From the NCBI GenBank assembly GCA_947502405.1, contig CANMZT010000015.1:1-64000 (forward strand): DNA of 64,000 nt. Reading direction: 5' to 3'. Below, piece after piece: positions 1 through 9,193 of this stretch. The DNA comes from an uncultured Algibacter sp. Its GTDB lineage: Bacteria; Bacteroidota; Bacteroidia; Flavobacteriales; Flavobacteriaceae. The notes below the pieces were generated by a model. It ran no database searches. It was not told the origin of the DNA and saw only the letters and a list, made by a program, of their open reading frames with translations. Every line of letters begins with the position of its first letter. Position 1 is the stretch's first letter. Both the position numbers and the translations under genes were made by a program.

Positions 1-456
1 CCTGTGGTTCCAGCTAATGCGGGGTCTACAGTGGAATGTATTGCAGATGCTACACAGCCTACTGCTCCTGTGGTAACCGATGTATGTGGTAACGATATTA
101 CACCGGTAATTACTGAAAACGCTGACCCTGCATGTGAAGGTGATAAAATTTATACATTCACGTATACTGACTGTGCAGGTAATGAATCTGTGTACATCTA
201 TACATACACTATCGATGTAACTACTGCTCCTGTGGTTCCGGCTAATGCGGGGTCTACAGTGGAATGTATTGCAGATGCTACACAGCCTACTGCTCCTGTG
301 GTAACAGATGTATGTGGTAACGATATTACACCGGTAATTACTGAAAACGCTGACCCTGTATGTGAAGGTGATAAAATTTATACATTTACGTATACAGATT
401 GTGCAGGTAATGAATCTGTGTATACTTACACATACTTAGTAAAAGACACAACTGCT
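1..456 (+). repeat. Two near-identical 228-bp tandem repeats inside the adhesin gene
   Basis: Bases 1-228 and 229-456 align in register (76 codons). By eye there are about six mismatches over the first about 190 bp, then divergence towards the end of the second unit. Later repeat units in the same gene are related only at protein level. The array enters from the window edge, so more copies may lie upstream. Confidence 0.9.
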
Positions 457-2319
457 CCAGTACTTACATTACCAGCAAATATTACTGCTGAATGTAGTGA
501 CGATTTATCAACTACTGCTTTTGGAGTTGCAACTGCTGTTGACAATTGTGATTCTAATCCTGTTATTGCTTTTACCGATGTTACAACCAACGGTAGTTGT
601 TCTGGAAACTTTACAATAACGCGTACTTGGACAGCAACAGATGCTTGTGGTAATATTGCAAGTGGAGATCAAATAATTTCAACACAAGACACAACTGCAC
701 CTGAATTTGACCAAACAGATCTTCCAAGAGATTTAGTTGTAGAATGTGATGCTATTCCTCAACCTGATATATTATCGGCTACAGATAATTGTGGTGCAGC
801 AACAGTAGATGTTGTTGATACAGTAATAGAAGGTAACTGTCCAAACAATTATACAATAACTCGTTCGTATACTGCAACTGATGATTGTGGTGTTACCAAT
901 ACTCACATCCAAACAATAACAGTTCAAGATAGCACACCACCTACTTTTGTGGAATCACTTCCAGCTGCAAATATTGTAGTTCAATGTGATGCTATACCAG
1001 AACCAGAAATATTAACAGCTACAGACACCTGTGGTAGAGCTACCGTTTCGGTTACTGATGCTAGAACCAATGGCAATTGCCCAAATAGTTATTCATTAGC
1101 ACGTACTTGGGTTGCAACAGACGAATGTGGTTTAACAACAACTTATACTCAAAACATTGTAGTTCAAGATACTACTCCACCAACTTTTGTAGAATCTTTA
1201 CCAAGAGATATCGTAGTGGAATGTGATGAAATACCAGATGCTACAACTTTAACCGCAACAGATAATTGTGGTAAAGCTACGGTTTCAGTTAGTGACATTA
1301 GAACTAATGGTGATTGTCCAAATAGTTATTTCTTAGCACGAACATGGGTTGCAACAGACGAATGTGGTTTAACAACAACACATACTCAAATCATTACAGT
1401 TCAAGATACAAAAGCTCCAGAACCAGCTACATCTTTTGCAACAGAATTAGATGTAAGTTGTACTGATATTCCTGAAGTTCCTGAAATTACATTTACTGAT
1501 AATTGTTCTACTAACATCATTGAGGTGTTTAATGAAACCAATACATTCGATGAAAATGTAATTGCAGATTATCAAATAATTAGAACGTGGACAGTTAGAG
1601 ATGCATGTAATAATGAAGAAGTTTACACTCAAACATTAAATGTGTCTCTGGATGAAATATTAAATGAAGTAGTTGCTGAAGACAGATGTTTTGATAATGG
1701 TGTAGTTAATTTAGATGACTACTTAGCTGAAGGAACATTTGGAGGAACATGGGAATTAATCGAAGGTAATCCAGTTGCAACTGTAAACGGAAGTATATTT
1801 GATCCTACTAACTTAGATAGCGAATATTCGGAATCCTTTAACCCTAATACAGACGGTATAGAATACGTATTAAGATATACCGGTTTCCAAGATGGTTGTA
1901 TAAACATAACTGATGTTATTATGGTAGTAGATGCAAGCTGTCGAGTTTTACCTTGTGGAGAAAAAGACATTAGTATATCAACAGCTATAACACCAAATGG
2001 TGATGACTATAATAAAACTTTCGATATTGAAGGTATTACTCTATGTGGATTTCAAGCTCATGTAAAAATATTTAACCGTTGGGGTGCCTTAGTTTACGAA
2101 TCTGATAATTATAAATTAGGAAGTGAAAGAGATGGTGATGGTTTTGGTACAGATTCTGGATTTGGAAAATGGGATGGTACTGCTCCTAAGTCAGCTATTG
2201 GAAATAACGGAAAATTACCAAACGGAACATATTATTACATAATACAATTAAGAGATCCTAACTCAGGAAAACTTGAATTAAAACCAATAACAGGTCCAGT
2301 TTACCTGGGAACCAAATAA
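1..2319 (+). CDS. Repeat-rich secreted adhesin with T9SS type B C-terminal sorting domain (5' end outside window)
   Basis: The frame is open from the first base, so the N-terminus lies upstream. About 772 residues are visible. They form a chain of about 76-82-residue extracellular repeats with four regularly spaced cysteines each (around VEC, DNC, GNC and DEC/DAC) and TAPV/TPPT-type linkers, resembling HYR/Ig-like adhesin repeats. The last about 117 residues (from nt 1966) match the gliding-motility-associated C-terminal (type B) domain: TPNGDDYNKTF, FNRWGALVYES, a WDG motif, and LPNGTYYYIIQL. Known for the family: such domains direct export through the type IX system, commonly with a co-encoded SprF protein, which follows 11 bp downstream. 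Inferred role: cell-surface adhesion or gliding. The ligand cannot be told from sequence. Confidence 0.9.
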   Translation, partial: PVVPANAGSTVECIADATQPTAPVVTDVCGNDITPVITENADPACEGDKIYTFTYTDCAGNESVYIYTYTIDVTTAPVVPANAGSTVECIADATQPTAPVVTDVCGNDITPVITENADPVCEGDKIYTFTYTDCAGNESVYTYTYLVKDTTAPVLTLPANITAECSDDLSTTAFGVATAVDNCDSNPVIAFTDVTTNGSCSGNFTITRTWTATDACGNIASGDQIISTQDTTAPEFDQTDLPRDLVVECDAIPQPDILSATDNCGAATVDVVDTVIEGNCPNNYTITRSYTATDDCGVTNTHIQTITVQDSTPPTFVESLPAANIVVQCDAIPEPEILTATDTCGRATVSVTDARTNGNCPNSYSLARTWVATDECGLTTTYTQNIVVQDTTPPTFVESLPRDIVVECDEIPDATTLTATDNCGKATVSVSDIRTNGDCPNSYFLARTWVATDECGLTTTHTQIITVQDTKAPEPATSFATELDVSCTDIPEVPEITFTDNCSTNIIEVFNETNTFDENVIADYQIIRTWTVRDACNNEEVYTQTLNVSLDEILNEVVAEDRCFDNGVVNLDDYLAEGTFGGTWELIEGNPVATVNGSIFDPTNLDSEYSESFNPNTDGIEYVLRYTGFQDGCINITDVIMVVDASCRVLPCGEKDISISTAITPNGDDYNKTFDIEGITLCGFQAHVKIFNRWGALVYESDNYKLGSERDGDGFGTDSGFGKWDGTAPKSAIGNNGKLPNGTYYYIIQLRDPNSGKLELKPITGPVYLGTK

Positions 2320-2330
2320 CATCTTAACCT

Positions 2331-3257
2331 ATGAAACTTTTAAAACATAATATAATTGCTATTGCGTTGTTAAGTTGTACGGTAGGAGTTGCACAACAAT
2401 TACCGCAATTTACACAGTACATGTACAACACAATCTCTATTAACCCCGCTTATGCTGGTAGTAGAGAGGCTTTAAGTATAGTTGGATTACATAGAAGTCA
2501 ATGGGTTGGCTTTAAAGGAGGCCCTATAACCCAAACACTATCGGTACATACCCCACTTAGAAACGATAGAATTGGTTTAGGACTTTCTTTTATTGAAGAT
2601 GATTTAGGCCCACAGAATTTTACCTATTTATACGGAGATTTCTCATATAGTATTCCAACAGGAACAGACGGTAAATTGGCATTTGGATTAAAAGCAGGAT
2701 TTACCCAATTTAGTTTTGATACAAGTTTTCGAATAGACGAAGACAATCAAAATGATCCCTTAATTTTTGGTACTCAAGATCGATGGGCTCCTAATATTGG
2801 AGCTGGTGTTTATTGGAGTACAAATAAAATTTATGCTAGTATATCTGCTCCTAGAATATTAAACAATACAAGTAATACAAATCGAGATTTTGAAGCATTA
2901 GATGATGTAAGTTATTATTTTACAGCTGGTGGAATCATTGACCTTAATAAAACAATTAAATTCAGACCGTCTGTATTAATTAAAGCTACTAATGGAGCTC
3001 CCGTTTCTTATGACTTAACATCTAGTATTTTATATAACGAAAAAGTTTGGCTAGGTGGTTCTTATAGGATAAATGAATTGACTGCAGCTATTGGTGGTTT
3101 TGCTGGTTTTCAAATATCAAGACAACTTCTAATTGGTTATGCTTATGAAAAACCAAGATCTGAGATTACAGATTTCACAAGTGGAACTCATGAAATAATT
3201 CTTATGTACGAGTTTAAATTCTTAAGCTCTAAATTAAAATCACCTAGATATTTCTAA
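2331..3257 (+). CDS. PorP/SprF family type IX secretion membrane protein
   Basis: 308 residues with a signal peptide ending near VGVAQ. The family hallmark follows at once: QLPQFTQYMYNTISINPAYAG, then HRSQWVGFKGGPITQTLS. The remainder is a predicted outer-membrane beta-barrel with alternating strands, ending in an aromatic residue (RYF). Known for the family: SprF of Flavobacterium is needed for secretion or surface display of the giant adhesin SprB, and PorP-like proteins accompany type B CTD cargo. The gene lies 11 bp after the adhesin and 13 bp before an OmpA-family gene, so the three are probably one transcript. Its cargo is most simply the upstream adhesin (inference). Confidence 0.93.
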   Translation: MKLLKHNIIAIALLSCTVGVAQQLPQFTQYMYNTISINPAYAGSREALSIVGLHRSQWVGFKGGPITQTLSVHTPLRNDRIGLGLSFIEDDLGPQNFTYLYGDFSYSIPTGTDGKLAFGLKAGFTQFSFDTSFRIDEDNQNDPLIFGTQDRWAPNIGAGVYWSTNKIYASISAPRILNNTSNTNRDFEALDDVSYYFTAGGIIDLNKTIKFRPSVLIKATNGAPVSYDLTSSILYNEKVWLGGSYRINELTAAIGGFAGFQISRQLLIGYAYEKPRSEITDFTSGTHEIILMYEFKFLSSKLKSPRYF

Positions 3258-3270
3258 TTATAATTTTTCT

Positions 3271-5196
3271 ATGAATACTAAAAATTACATATTAGTTTGT
3301 TTAGCATTAATGCTAAGCTTTTCAATGTTTTCACAACAAGGAAAACAAAAAAGAGCTGATACATTATTCAATAAGTTTTCTTTTGTTAAAGCGGCTAAGC
3401 TTTACAGAGAACTTGTTCAAGATAATTATAACAGAAACTATGCTATGAGAAAGCTAGCTGATAGTTATGCTTTTTTAAGAGACCCAAGAAATGCTTCAAG
3501 ATATTATAAAAGTGTAGTTAAGCAAAAAGACGTTCCTATTGAGTATTATTATAAGTATGCACAATCGCTTCGAGGTATGAAGAAATATGAGGAATCTCAA
3601 GAATGGCTAAAACGCTATAAAGATTCAGGAGGTGTTGTGAGTGCCAATGATTTTTCAAAAGATGTTAATTTTATAACCAGCGTATTTGGTGCTAAACAAC
3701 AATACTTTTTGGATCGAGTTCGATTCAACTCTAAGTACAGTGATTTTGGTGCTTTCGAACATGACGGAAAAGTATATTTTGCTTCAGCAAGGGATGAAGG
3801 TGCTGCGATTAAACGTCTGTATGGATGGAATGAGCAACCATTTTTAGATGTATATGTTACTGAAGCTGGAAGCAAGAGAAATGTTGATTACACTGCTAAA
3901 GTTAAAGGTGATATCAATTCTATTTATCATGATGGACCAGTAACTATTACCAAAGATGGTAAAACCATGTATTTCTCAAGAAATAATTTTAAAGATGATA
4001 TTGAGCTGAAGGATAAAAATGGTTTAACCAATATGAAGATTTATCGTGCTACTTTAGTAGATAGTTTATGGACTAATGTAGAAGACCTACCAATTAATGG
4101 TGATGAGTTTTCAACACAGCATGCAGCGTTAAATACAGATGATACAAAATTATATTTCTCTTCAGACCGTCCAGGTACTAGAGGTGGTTCTGATATTTGG
4201 TATGTTGATATTAATCCTGACGGTACACTTGGAGAAGTTACCAACGCTGGAAGCATTATAAATACTGAAAGTGCTGAAGGTTTCCCTTTTATAAATAATG
4301 AAGGGGTTTTATTCTTTTCTTCAGACGGCCATACTGGTCTTGGATTACTAGATATTTTTGCAACTATAAAAGGGGATGATGAAGAGAGTATTGTTGATGT
4401 TATAAACCTTGGAATACCTGTTAATTCTAACAAAGATGATTTTGCATTTAGCATGAATCAAGATGGTATTACTGGATATTTTGCATCCAACCGACAAGGT
4501 GGTCGTGGAAGCGATGATATCTATGCTTTCCACAGAGAACCTGTTTTACATGTTGAAGGTGTTGTAACTGATGCTATTAATACTAACCCAGTTGCTGGTG
4601 CTAAAATAACTTTATTTGATGAAAACAATAATCAGGTAGCTTATATGGAAACTGATGAAAATGGCTATTATCAAATAAATATTGACAGAAATAAAGATTA
4701 TAAAATTGTTGCGAGTCAAGATAAATACATAGAAGATTACAGAGATTTTACATCAAAAAATATCCAAACTGAGTTGGTAACTATTTCCGCTAATTTGTTA
4801 CTAAATCCGGTTCAAGATGTTGTTAAGCTCGCTGATATCAGCTTAAATACAATTTATTTTGATTTTGATAGCCACAACATTAGAAAAGATGCTGAAATAG
4901 AGTTAGACAAAATTGTGAGTTTAATGCAAAATGATTATCCTGAAATGGTAATTAGAATTGAATCACATACCGATTCTAGAGGAGAACTTTCTTATAACGA
5001 TAAACTATCAATTGATAGAGCTAATTCAACTTACGAATATTTAATTTCGAAAGGTATTGATTCTGCAAGAATAACTGAGCATCAAGGTTTTGGTGAACGC
5101 AGATTAACTAATGGATGTGAAGACGGACAAGATTGTGAAGAAGCAGAACACCAATTAAACAGACGTACTCAATTTATAGTTGTACAAATGGAATAG
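3271..5196 (+). CDS. PorE-like OmpA family protein (TPR + PD40 propeller + carboxypeptidase-regulatory + OmpA)
   Basis: 641 residues. A signal peptide (MNTKNYILVCLALMLSFSMFS) is followed by TPR-like helices to about residue 130. WD40/PD40-type blades come next (LYFSSDRPGTRGGSDIWY, GYFASNRQGGRGSDDIYAF; about 150-415), then a carboxypeptidase-regulatory-like beta domain (about 420-500). The OmpA C-terminal domain starts near 526 (YFDFDSHNIRKDAE) and carries the peptidoglycan-binding SHTDSRG and LSIDRA motifs. This domain order matches PorE, the T9SS protein that links the secretion machinery to peptidoglycan. Clustering with the adhesin and PorP/SprF suggests it anchors this cassette. It is not necessarily the core PorE. 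Confidence 0.88.
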   Translation: MNTKNYILVCLALMLSFSMFSQQGKQKRADTLFNKFSFVKAAKLYRELVQDNYNRNYAMRKLADSYAFLRDPRNASRYYKSVVKQKDVPIEYYYKYAQSLRGMKKYEESQEWLKRYKDSGGVVSANDFSKDVNFITSVFGAKQQYFLDRVRFNSKYSDFGAFEHDGKVYFASARDEGAAIKRLYGWNEQPFLDVYVTEAGSKRNVDYTAKVKGDINSIYHDGPVTITKDGKTMYFSRNNFKDDIELKDKNGLTNMKIYRATLVDSLWTNVEDLPINGDEFSTQHAALNTDDTKLYFSSDRPGTRGGSDIWYVDINPDGTLGEVTNAGSIINTESAEGFPFINNEGVLFFSSDGHTGLGLLDIFATIKGDDEESIVDVINLGIPVNSNKDDFAFSMNQDGITGYFASNRQGGRGSDDIYAFHREPVLHVEGVVTDAINTNPVAGAKITLFDENNNQVAYMETDENGYYQINIDRNKDYKIVASQDKYIEDYRDFTSKNIQTELVTISANLLLNPVQDVVKLADISLNTIYFDFDSHNIRKDAEIELDKIVSLMQNDYPEMVIRIESHTDSRGELSYNDKLSIDRANSTYEYLISKGIDSARITEHQGFGERRLTNGCEDGQDCEEAEHQLNRRTQFIVVQME

Positions 5197-5262
5197 ACAC
5201 CGCAACTACCTCATTGCGAAACACACATACGGAATAGTATTTTTAATTAAATAAGACCCCAA

Positions 5263-7191
5263 ATGAAATTAAAAAACTACATAACAACAAGTTTAGCTAT
5301 ACTTGTCAGTTTTTGTGCTTTAGCACAAAACGACATGATAAAAAAGGCAGATAATCTATTTAATAATTTTGCCTTTGTTCAAGCAACAAATGCGTATCAA
5401 GATTTAGTAAATAATGGTATAGATACTGATTATGCCATTAGGCAAATAGCAGACAGCTACGCTTATATGAGAAACCCAGATAGTGCTGTGGTTTATTATG
5501 AAAAAGCTGTTAAGCAAAACCATGTTCCTATTGAATACTACTACAACTATTCTCAAGCACTACGTGGCGTTAAAGACTACGAAACGTCGCGCGAATGGAT
5601 GAAACAATTCAAAGAATCTGGGGGTGATATTAAAGAAGAAAAATATTTGAAAGACTCAGATTTTTTAAACTCAATTTTCAACTCAAAAAAACAATACTTT
5701 TTAAAAGACGTTAAATTCAACTCTAAATACAGTGATTTTGGTGCTTATGAGCATGATGGCAAAATTTATTTTGCATCATCTAGAGATAAAGGTGATTTAA
5801 AAAAGCATATAAACAGTTGGGATGAAGAACCTTTTTTAAACGTTTATGCCATAGATAAAGGCGGTAATGATAGTATTATTAATGGTAAATCTAAGTTAAA
5901 AGGGAAAGTGAATTCAGTTTATCATGATGGCCCAATCACCATAACTAAAGATGGTAAAACCATGTATTTTTCCAGAACGGATTTTATAAAAAATGTTTTG
6001 GGTAGAAATGGTGAAGGCATTTCTAACTTAAAGATTTACAAAGCTTCACTGGTTAATGGAAAATGGAAGAACATTAAAGAGCTTCCTTTTAATAGTAATC
6101 ATTTTTCTAATGGACACCCCGCTTTAAGTCCAGATGAATCAAAACTTTATTTTGCTTCAGATAGATCTGGAGGTTTTGGTGGTTCTGATATATATTATGT
6201 AGAAATTAATAACGGGGATTATAGTAAACCTAAAAACTTAGGCTCCATTATTAACACAAATAAAAACGAAAGATTCCCATTTGTAAATAGTGAAGGGGCT
6301 TTATTCTTTTCTTCTGATGGACATCCTGGGCTTGGTTTATTAGATATTTTTGGAACCGTTTCGGATGAGAACAATACTATTTTAAGTGTTATAAATTTAG
6401 GAACACCCGTTAATTCTAGTAAAGATGATTTTTCATTTTTCATGAATGAGGATGGCCTATCAGGATATTTTGCATCCAACAGAAAAGGTGGTGTTGGTAA
6501 AGATGATATCTATGCCTATGATAGAATTCCGCAATTGAATCTAAACGGAACGGTTTACGATGTTATTAATAGTGAGCCAATTGATGATGCTACAGTGACC
6601 TTGGTCGATAATAAAGACGATATAGTTGGAACTTACAAAACCAATAATAAAGGTCAATATGCTGTAACTATTGATAGAGATTCTGAATACATAATTAAAG
6701 TAAACAAAGATGATTTTATTGACAGTGAAAATTCGGTAAGTTCAAAAAATATTGATAGAAATGTAAAAACAATTACAACCGACTTTTCTTTGAATCCTAT
6801 ACCTAAACAATTAGATGAAACTGAAAAAACAATAGCTTTATCTCCTATTTATTATGACTATAATAGTTCTAAAATCAGAAATGAAGATATTCAAGTATTA
6901 GATAGTATATTGAATACAATGTTGAATGTTTATCCAAATATGACTATTAAAATTGAATCTTATTCAGATTCAAGAGGAGCTGTAGATTATAATCATAAAC
7001 TTTCAATAAAGAGAGCTAATTCTGCTTATAATTATCTAGTTATTAATGGTGTTGATTCAAGTAGAATTATTGATTCTATAGGCTTTGGAGAAGAAAATTT
7101 GACTAATAATTGTGATAGTAATTCAAATTGTACTGAAGCTGAGCACCAGTTAAATAGACGAACACAATTTGTTGTATTAAAAATGAAATAG
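5263..7191 (+). CDS. Second PorE-like OmpA family protein, tandem paralogue
   Basis: 642 residues, collinear with the preceding gene: signal peptide (SFCALAQ), TPR region, PD40 blades (LYFASDRSGGFGGSDIYY, GYFASNRKGGVGKDDIYAY), regulatory-like domain from about 422 and OmpA domain from about 526. The OmpA core reads YYDYNSSKIR and SYSDSRG where the first copy has FDFDSHNIR and SHTDSRG. The Asp and Arg expected to bind diaminopimelate are kept, but the motif is less canonical. The gene lies 66 bp after its paralogue and ends at a clear terminator, so it is probably the last gene of the cassette. This is a tandem duplication with divergence. Whether the two copies serve different cargo is unknown. 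Confidence 0.88.
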   Translation: MKLKNYITTSLAILVSFCALAQNDMIKKADNLFNNFAFVQATNAYQDLVNNGIDTDYAIRQIADSYAYMRNPDSAVVYYEKAVKQNHVPIEYYYNYSQALRGVKDYETSREWMKQFKESGGDIKEEKYLKDSDFLNSIFNSKKQYFLKDVKFNSKYSDFGAYEHDGKIYFASSRDKGDLKKHINSWDEEPFLNVYAIDKGGNDSIINGKSKLKGKVNSVYHDGPITITKDGKTMYFSRTDFIKNVLGRNGEGISNLKIYKASLVNGKWKNIKELPFNSNHFSNGHPALSPDESKLYFASDRSGGFGGSDIYYVEINNGDYSKPKNLGSIINTNKNERFPFVNSEGALFFSSDGHPGLGLLDIFGTVSDENNTILSVINLGTPVNSSKDDFSFFMNEDGLSGYFASNRKGGVGKDDIYAYDRIPQLNLNGTVYDVINSEPIDDATVTLVDNKDDIVGTYKTNNKGQYAVTIDRDSEYIIKVNKDDFIDSENSVSSKNIDRNVKTITTDFSLNPIPKQLDETEKTIALSPIYYDYNSSKIRNEDIQVLDSILNTMLNVYPNMTIKIESYSDSRGAVDYNHKLSIKRANSAYNYLVINGVDSSRIIDSIGFGEENLTNNCDSNSNCTEAEHQLNRRTQFVVLKMK

Positions 7192-7215
7192 AAACAATAA
7201 TAACTTAATACCACT

Positions 7216-7252
7216 AAACCGTCAAAGGAAAAATACCTTTGATGGTTTTTTT
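7216..7252 (+). terminator. Rho-independent terminator after the adhesin/SprF/OmpA cassette
   Basis: The stem AAACC-TCAAAGG (7216-7228) pairs with CCTTTGA-GGTTT (7236-7248), with a short A-rich loop and a following T run. It lies 25 bp after the stop of the second OmpA gene. Confidence 0.8.
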
Positions 7253-7323
7253 ATTAAAAAAGGTTTTTAAATAATGAATAATTAATTGCTAAATTGGAAG
7301 CTATAATGTTATTGTATAAATAC

Positions 7324-8298
7324 ATGAAAAAAATAGTTGCATTAATTATAATTTCATTTTTGCTTTCTTGCACAAAGAAAAGGCCTTCTGCAAATAATAC
7401 AATAGTTGAAAACAACAAAGAGTTAGATGTTAATGAAACCTCTATAGTCATACTAGGAACTATTCAAGATGCTGGTTCTCCGCAAATTGGATGTAACAAG
7501 ACTTGCTGTGAAGATTTATTTGACAGTCCTGATAATTCCAGACAGGTTATATCTTTAGGTTTAATTGATAAATTTAACAGTAAAACTTATTTATTTGAAG
7601 CCACACTAGATATAGTTAAGCAAATAAAAAAGCTGACTCAGTTAAATAAACACAATGAAGACGAAATTCCCGATGGTATCTTTTTATCTCATGCTCATAT
7701 TGGACATTACACTGGTTTAATGTTTTTAGGTAAGGAAGCCATAGATGCTAAAGATACTCCTGTTTATACAATGCCAAGAATGAAAGCATTTTTGGAAAAC
7801 AACGGTCCTTGGAGTCAACTTGTAGCCAGAAAAAATATAAGTTTAAATGAAATAGCCGATGAAAAAGTTATAGAACTCTCTAATGAAATTTATGTAACTC
7901 CCTTTATAGTTCCGCATAGAGATGAATATTCTGAAACTGTTGGTTACAAAATAGTTGGGCCCAACAAAAGTGCATTGTTTATTCCTGATATTGATAAATG
8001 GCATAAATGGGATAAAGATATTATTGCCGAAATAAAACAAGTAGATTATGCTTTTTTAGACGCTACATTTTATAGTGGTAAAGAAATTGATAATCGAGAT
8101 ATTTCTCAAATTCCGCATCCATTTATTATTGAAAGTTTAGATCTGTTTAAAAGCCTAAGTACAACGGATAGAAATAAAGTAATTTTTATTCATTTTAATC
8201 ACACCAATCCTGTTATTAATCCAAATAGCTCTGAAGCTAAAATGGTTACAAAACAAGGATATAGAATTGGAAAAATTAATGATGTCTTCGCATTATGA
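7324..8298 (+). CDS. PqqB-like MBL-fold metallo-hydrolase, predicted lipoprotein
   Basis: The start at 7324 is preferred over the in-frame ATG at 7294 because it gives a clean lipoprotein signal (MKKIVALIIISFLLSC, Cys16). About 324 residues. Visible features are AGSPQIGCNKTCC near the mature N-terminus, the metal motif HAHIGHYTGL (about residue 122), IPHRDEYSETVGY, a late Asp in LFIPDID and IHFNHTNPV. The Asp of the usual HxHxDH motif is Gly, as in PqqB-type members. No other pqq gene is nearby, so a role in PQQ synthesis is not supported. A periplasmic or outer-membrane-anchored hydrolase with unknown substrate is the safest call. The gene stands alone after a terminator. Confidence 0.82.
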   Translation: MKKIVALIIISFLLSCTKKRPSANNTIVENNKELDVNETSIVILGTIQDAGSPQIGCNKTCCEDLFDSPDNSRQVISLGLIDKFNSKTYLFEATLDIVKQIKKLTQLNKHNEDEIPDGIFLSHAHIGHYTGLMFLGKEAIDAKDTPVYTMPRMKAFLENNGPWSQLVARKNISLNEIADEKVIELSNEIYVTPFIVPHRDEYSETVGYKIVGPNKSALFIPDIDKWHKWDKDIIAEIKQVDYAFLDATFYSGKEIDNRDISQIPHPFIIESLDLFKSLSTTDRNKVIFIHFNHTNPVINPNSSEAKMVTKQGYRIGKINDVFAL

Positions 8299-8353
8299 TT
8301 TACAAGTATTGGCTTGATTAAATAAACTTTACTTTGGTTTTAATAAAATAAAT

Positions 8354-8463
8354 TAGCAAATATGCCCGCGTTAGGGATTGAGGCATTTGTTGAAGCTCCC
8401 CTCTCCCGATAGCTATCGGGAGAGGGAGAGACTGCCGAAAGCCCGACCCTTTGGGTAACGCCC
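8354..8463 (-). repeat. Dispersed intergenic repeat, copy A
   Basis: Reads on the minus strand as GGGCGTTACCCAAAGGGTCG ... ATCCCTAACGCGGGCATA. The ends match copies at 13914-14013 and 24291-24392. The centre differs and holds a perfect 28-bp palindrome at 8399-8426 (CCCTCTCCCGATAG and its complement). It is GC-rich against an AT-rich background and sits between two convergent genes. With the terminator-like hairpin next to it, this accounts for most of the 323-bp gap 8299-8621. Confidence 0.75.
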
Positions 8464-8473
8464 AAAAAAACAT

Positions 8474-8511
8474 AAAAAAAAGCCCTTTCACGTTATGGAA
8501 AGACTTTTTTA
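8474..8511 (-). terminator. Possible terminator between convergent genes
   Basis: An A-run followed by AGCCCTTTC, a short loop, GAAAGACT and a T-run form an imperfect hairpin flanked by A/T tracts on both sides. It could serve either converging gene. The stem contains mismatches, so confidence is modest. Confidence 0.4.
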
Positions 8512-8621
8512 CCTAAAGCTAAATTTAATAACAATTAAGTTATTAATACAACCTTTTTAATTCCGTATCAAGCTATTAATCAGTAAATTAAAATGGCTAT
8601 TCGGTTAAGTGATTAACACTT

Positions 8622-9119
8622 CTATTTTTTTATAAATATATTAGTATAATACCATCGGCCTTCTGCATTTTTCTCTGCAGAGACATCAAAATTTGTATAA
8701 TCACCTTCTAAATTTTCTTTATGAGCTTCACTTCTAATCCAAGCCTTCACTACACTTTCAGCTGAACTATATCCAAAAGCCACATTTTCAGATACTTTTT
8801 TTGCACCTGCATTGGACTTTAAATAATTACTTCTTGTAAAGAAATTAGCGTGTGATATTTGATCATTATCTACCATGTAATCTGTATGACTGAAAGCGAC
8901 TGATTTAACAATAGCCATCTCTTGCAAAGGATTTAACCCTAAAGACAATCTATGATTATTAATAAGTTCTAAGATTTCTGTTTCTATAGTTTTGGTTTCT
9001 GGCGGAACTGCACTTAATTCCATGGATTCTACTTTATCATCTAAATTATCAGTTGTACAAGATGATAGAGTAAAAACAGCCAACAATACCCAAACAGGTA
9101 GCTTGGTTAGTAACTTCAT
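8622..9119 (-). CDS. CAP-domain (SCP/PR1-like) lipoprotein
   Basis: 165 residues. A lipoprotein signal with lipobox LSSC (Cys21) is followed by a short linker and a CAP domain: ILELINNHRLSLGLNPL, AFSHTDYMVDNDQISHANF, SENVAFGYSSAESVVKAWIRS and GRWYYTNIFIKK. Known for the family: bacterial CAP proteins are secreted, mostly uncharacterised, and have a conserved His/Glu cavity. HTDYM, SHANF and SEN supply the usual residues here. It is a single gene with its 3' end facing the MBL gene and 166 bp between it and pdxH upstream. Confidence 0.87.
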   Translation of the reverse strand: MKLLTKLPVWVLLAVFTLSSCTTDNLDDKVESMELSAVPPETKTIETEILELINNHRLSLGLNPLQEMAIVKSVAFSHTDYMVDNDQISHANFFTRSNYLKSNAGAKKVSENVAFGYSSAESVVKAWIRSEAHKENLEGDYTNFDVSAEKNAEGRWYYTNIFIKK

Positions 9120-9193
9120 AGGTTAAGCATATTTAGATTTGGTTCTGTAAAATTAACCGCCTAACTTAAAGTAATTGTTAACAAAATGTTAAA

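Noticed and set aside
1-1450. Possible CRISPR or satellite array from regular repeats
   Set aside because: The repeats are in-frame coding units of 76-82 residues with diverging sequence, so they are adhesin domains.
4041-4454. 137-codon open frame on the minus strand inside the first OmpA gene
   Set aside because: It lies wholly antisense to a well-supported gene, has no recognisable motif and reflects codon bias. Other antisense frames were dropped for the same reason.
7324-8298. Assignment as pqqB of PQQ biosynthesis
   Set aside because: It is a predicted lipoprotein and no pqqA/C/D/E genes are nearby.
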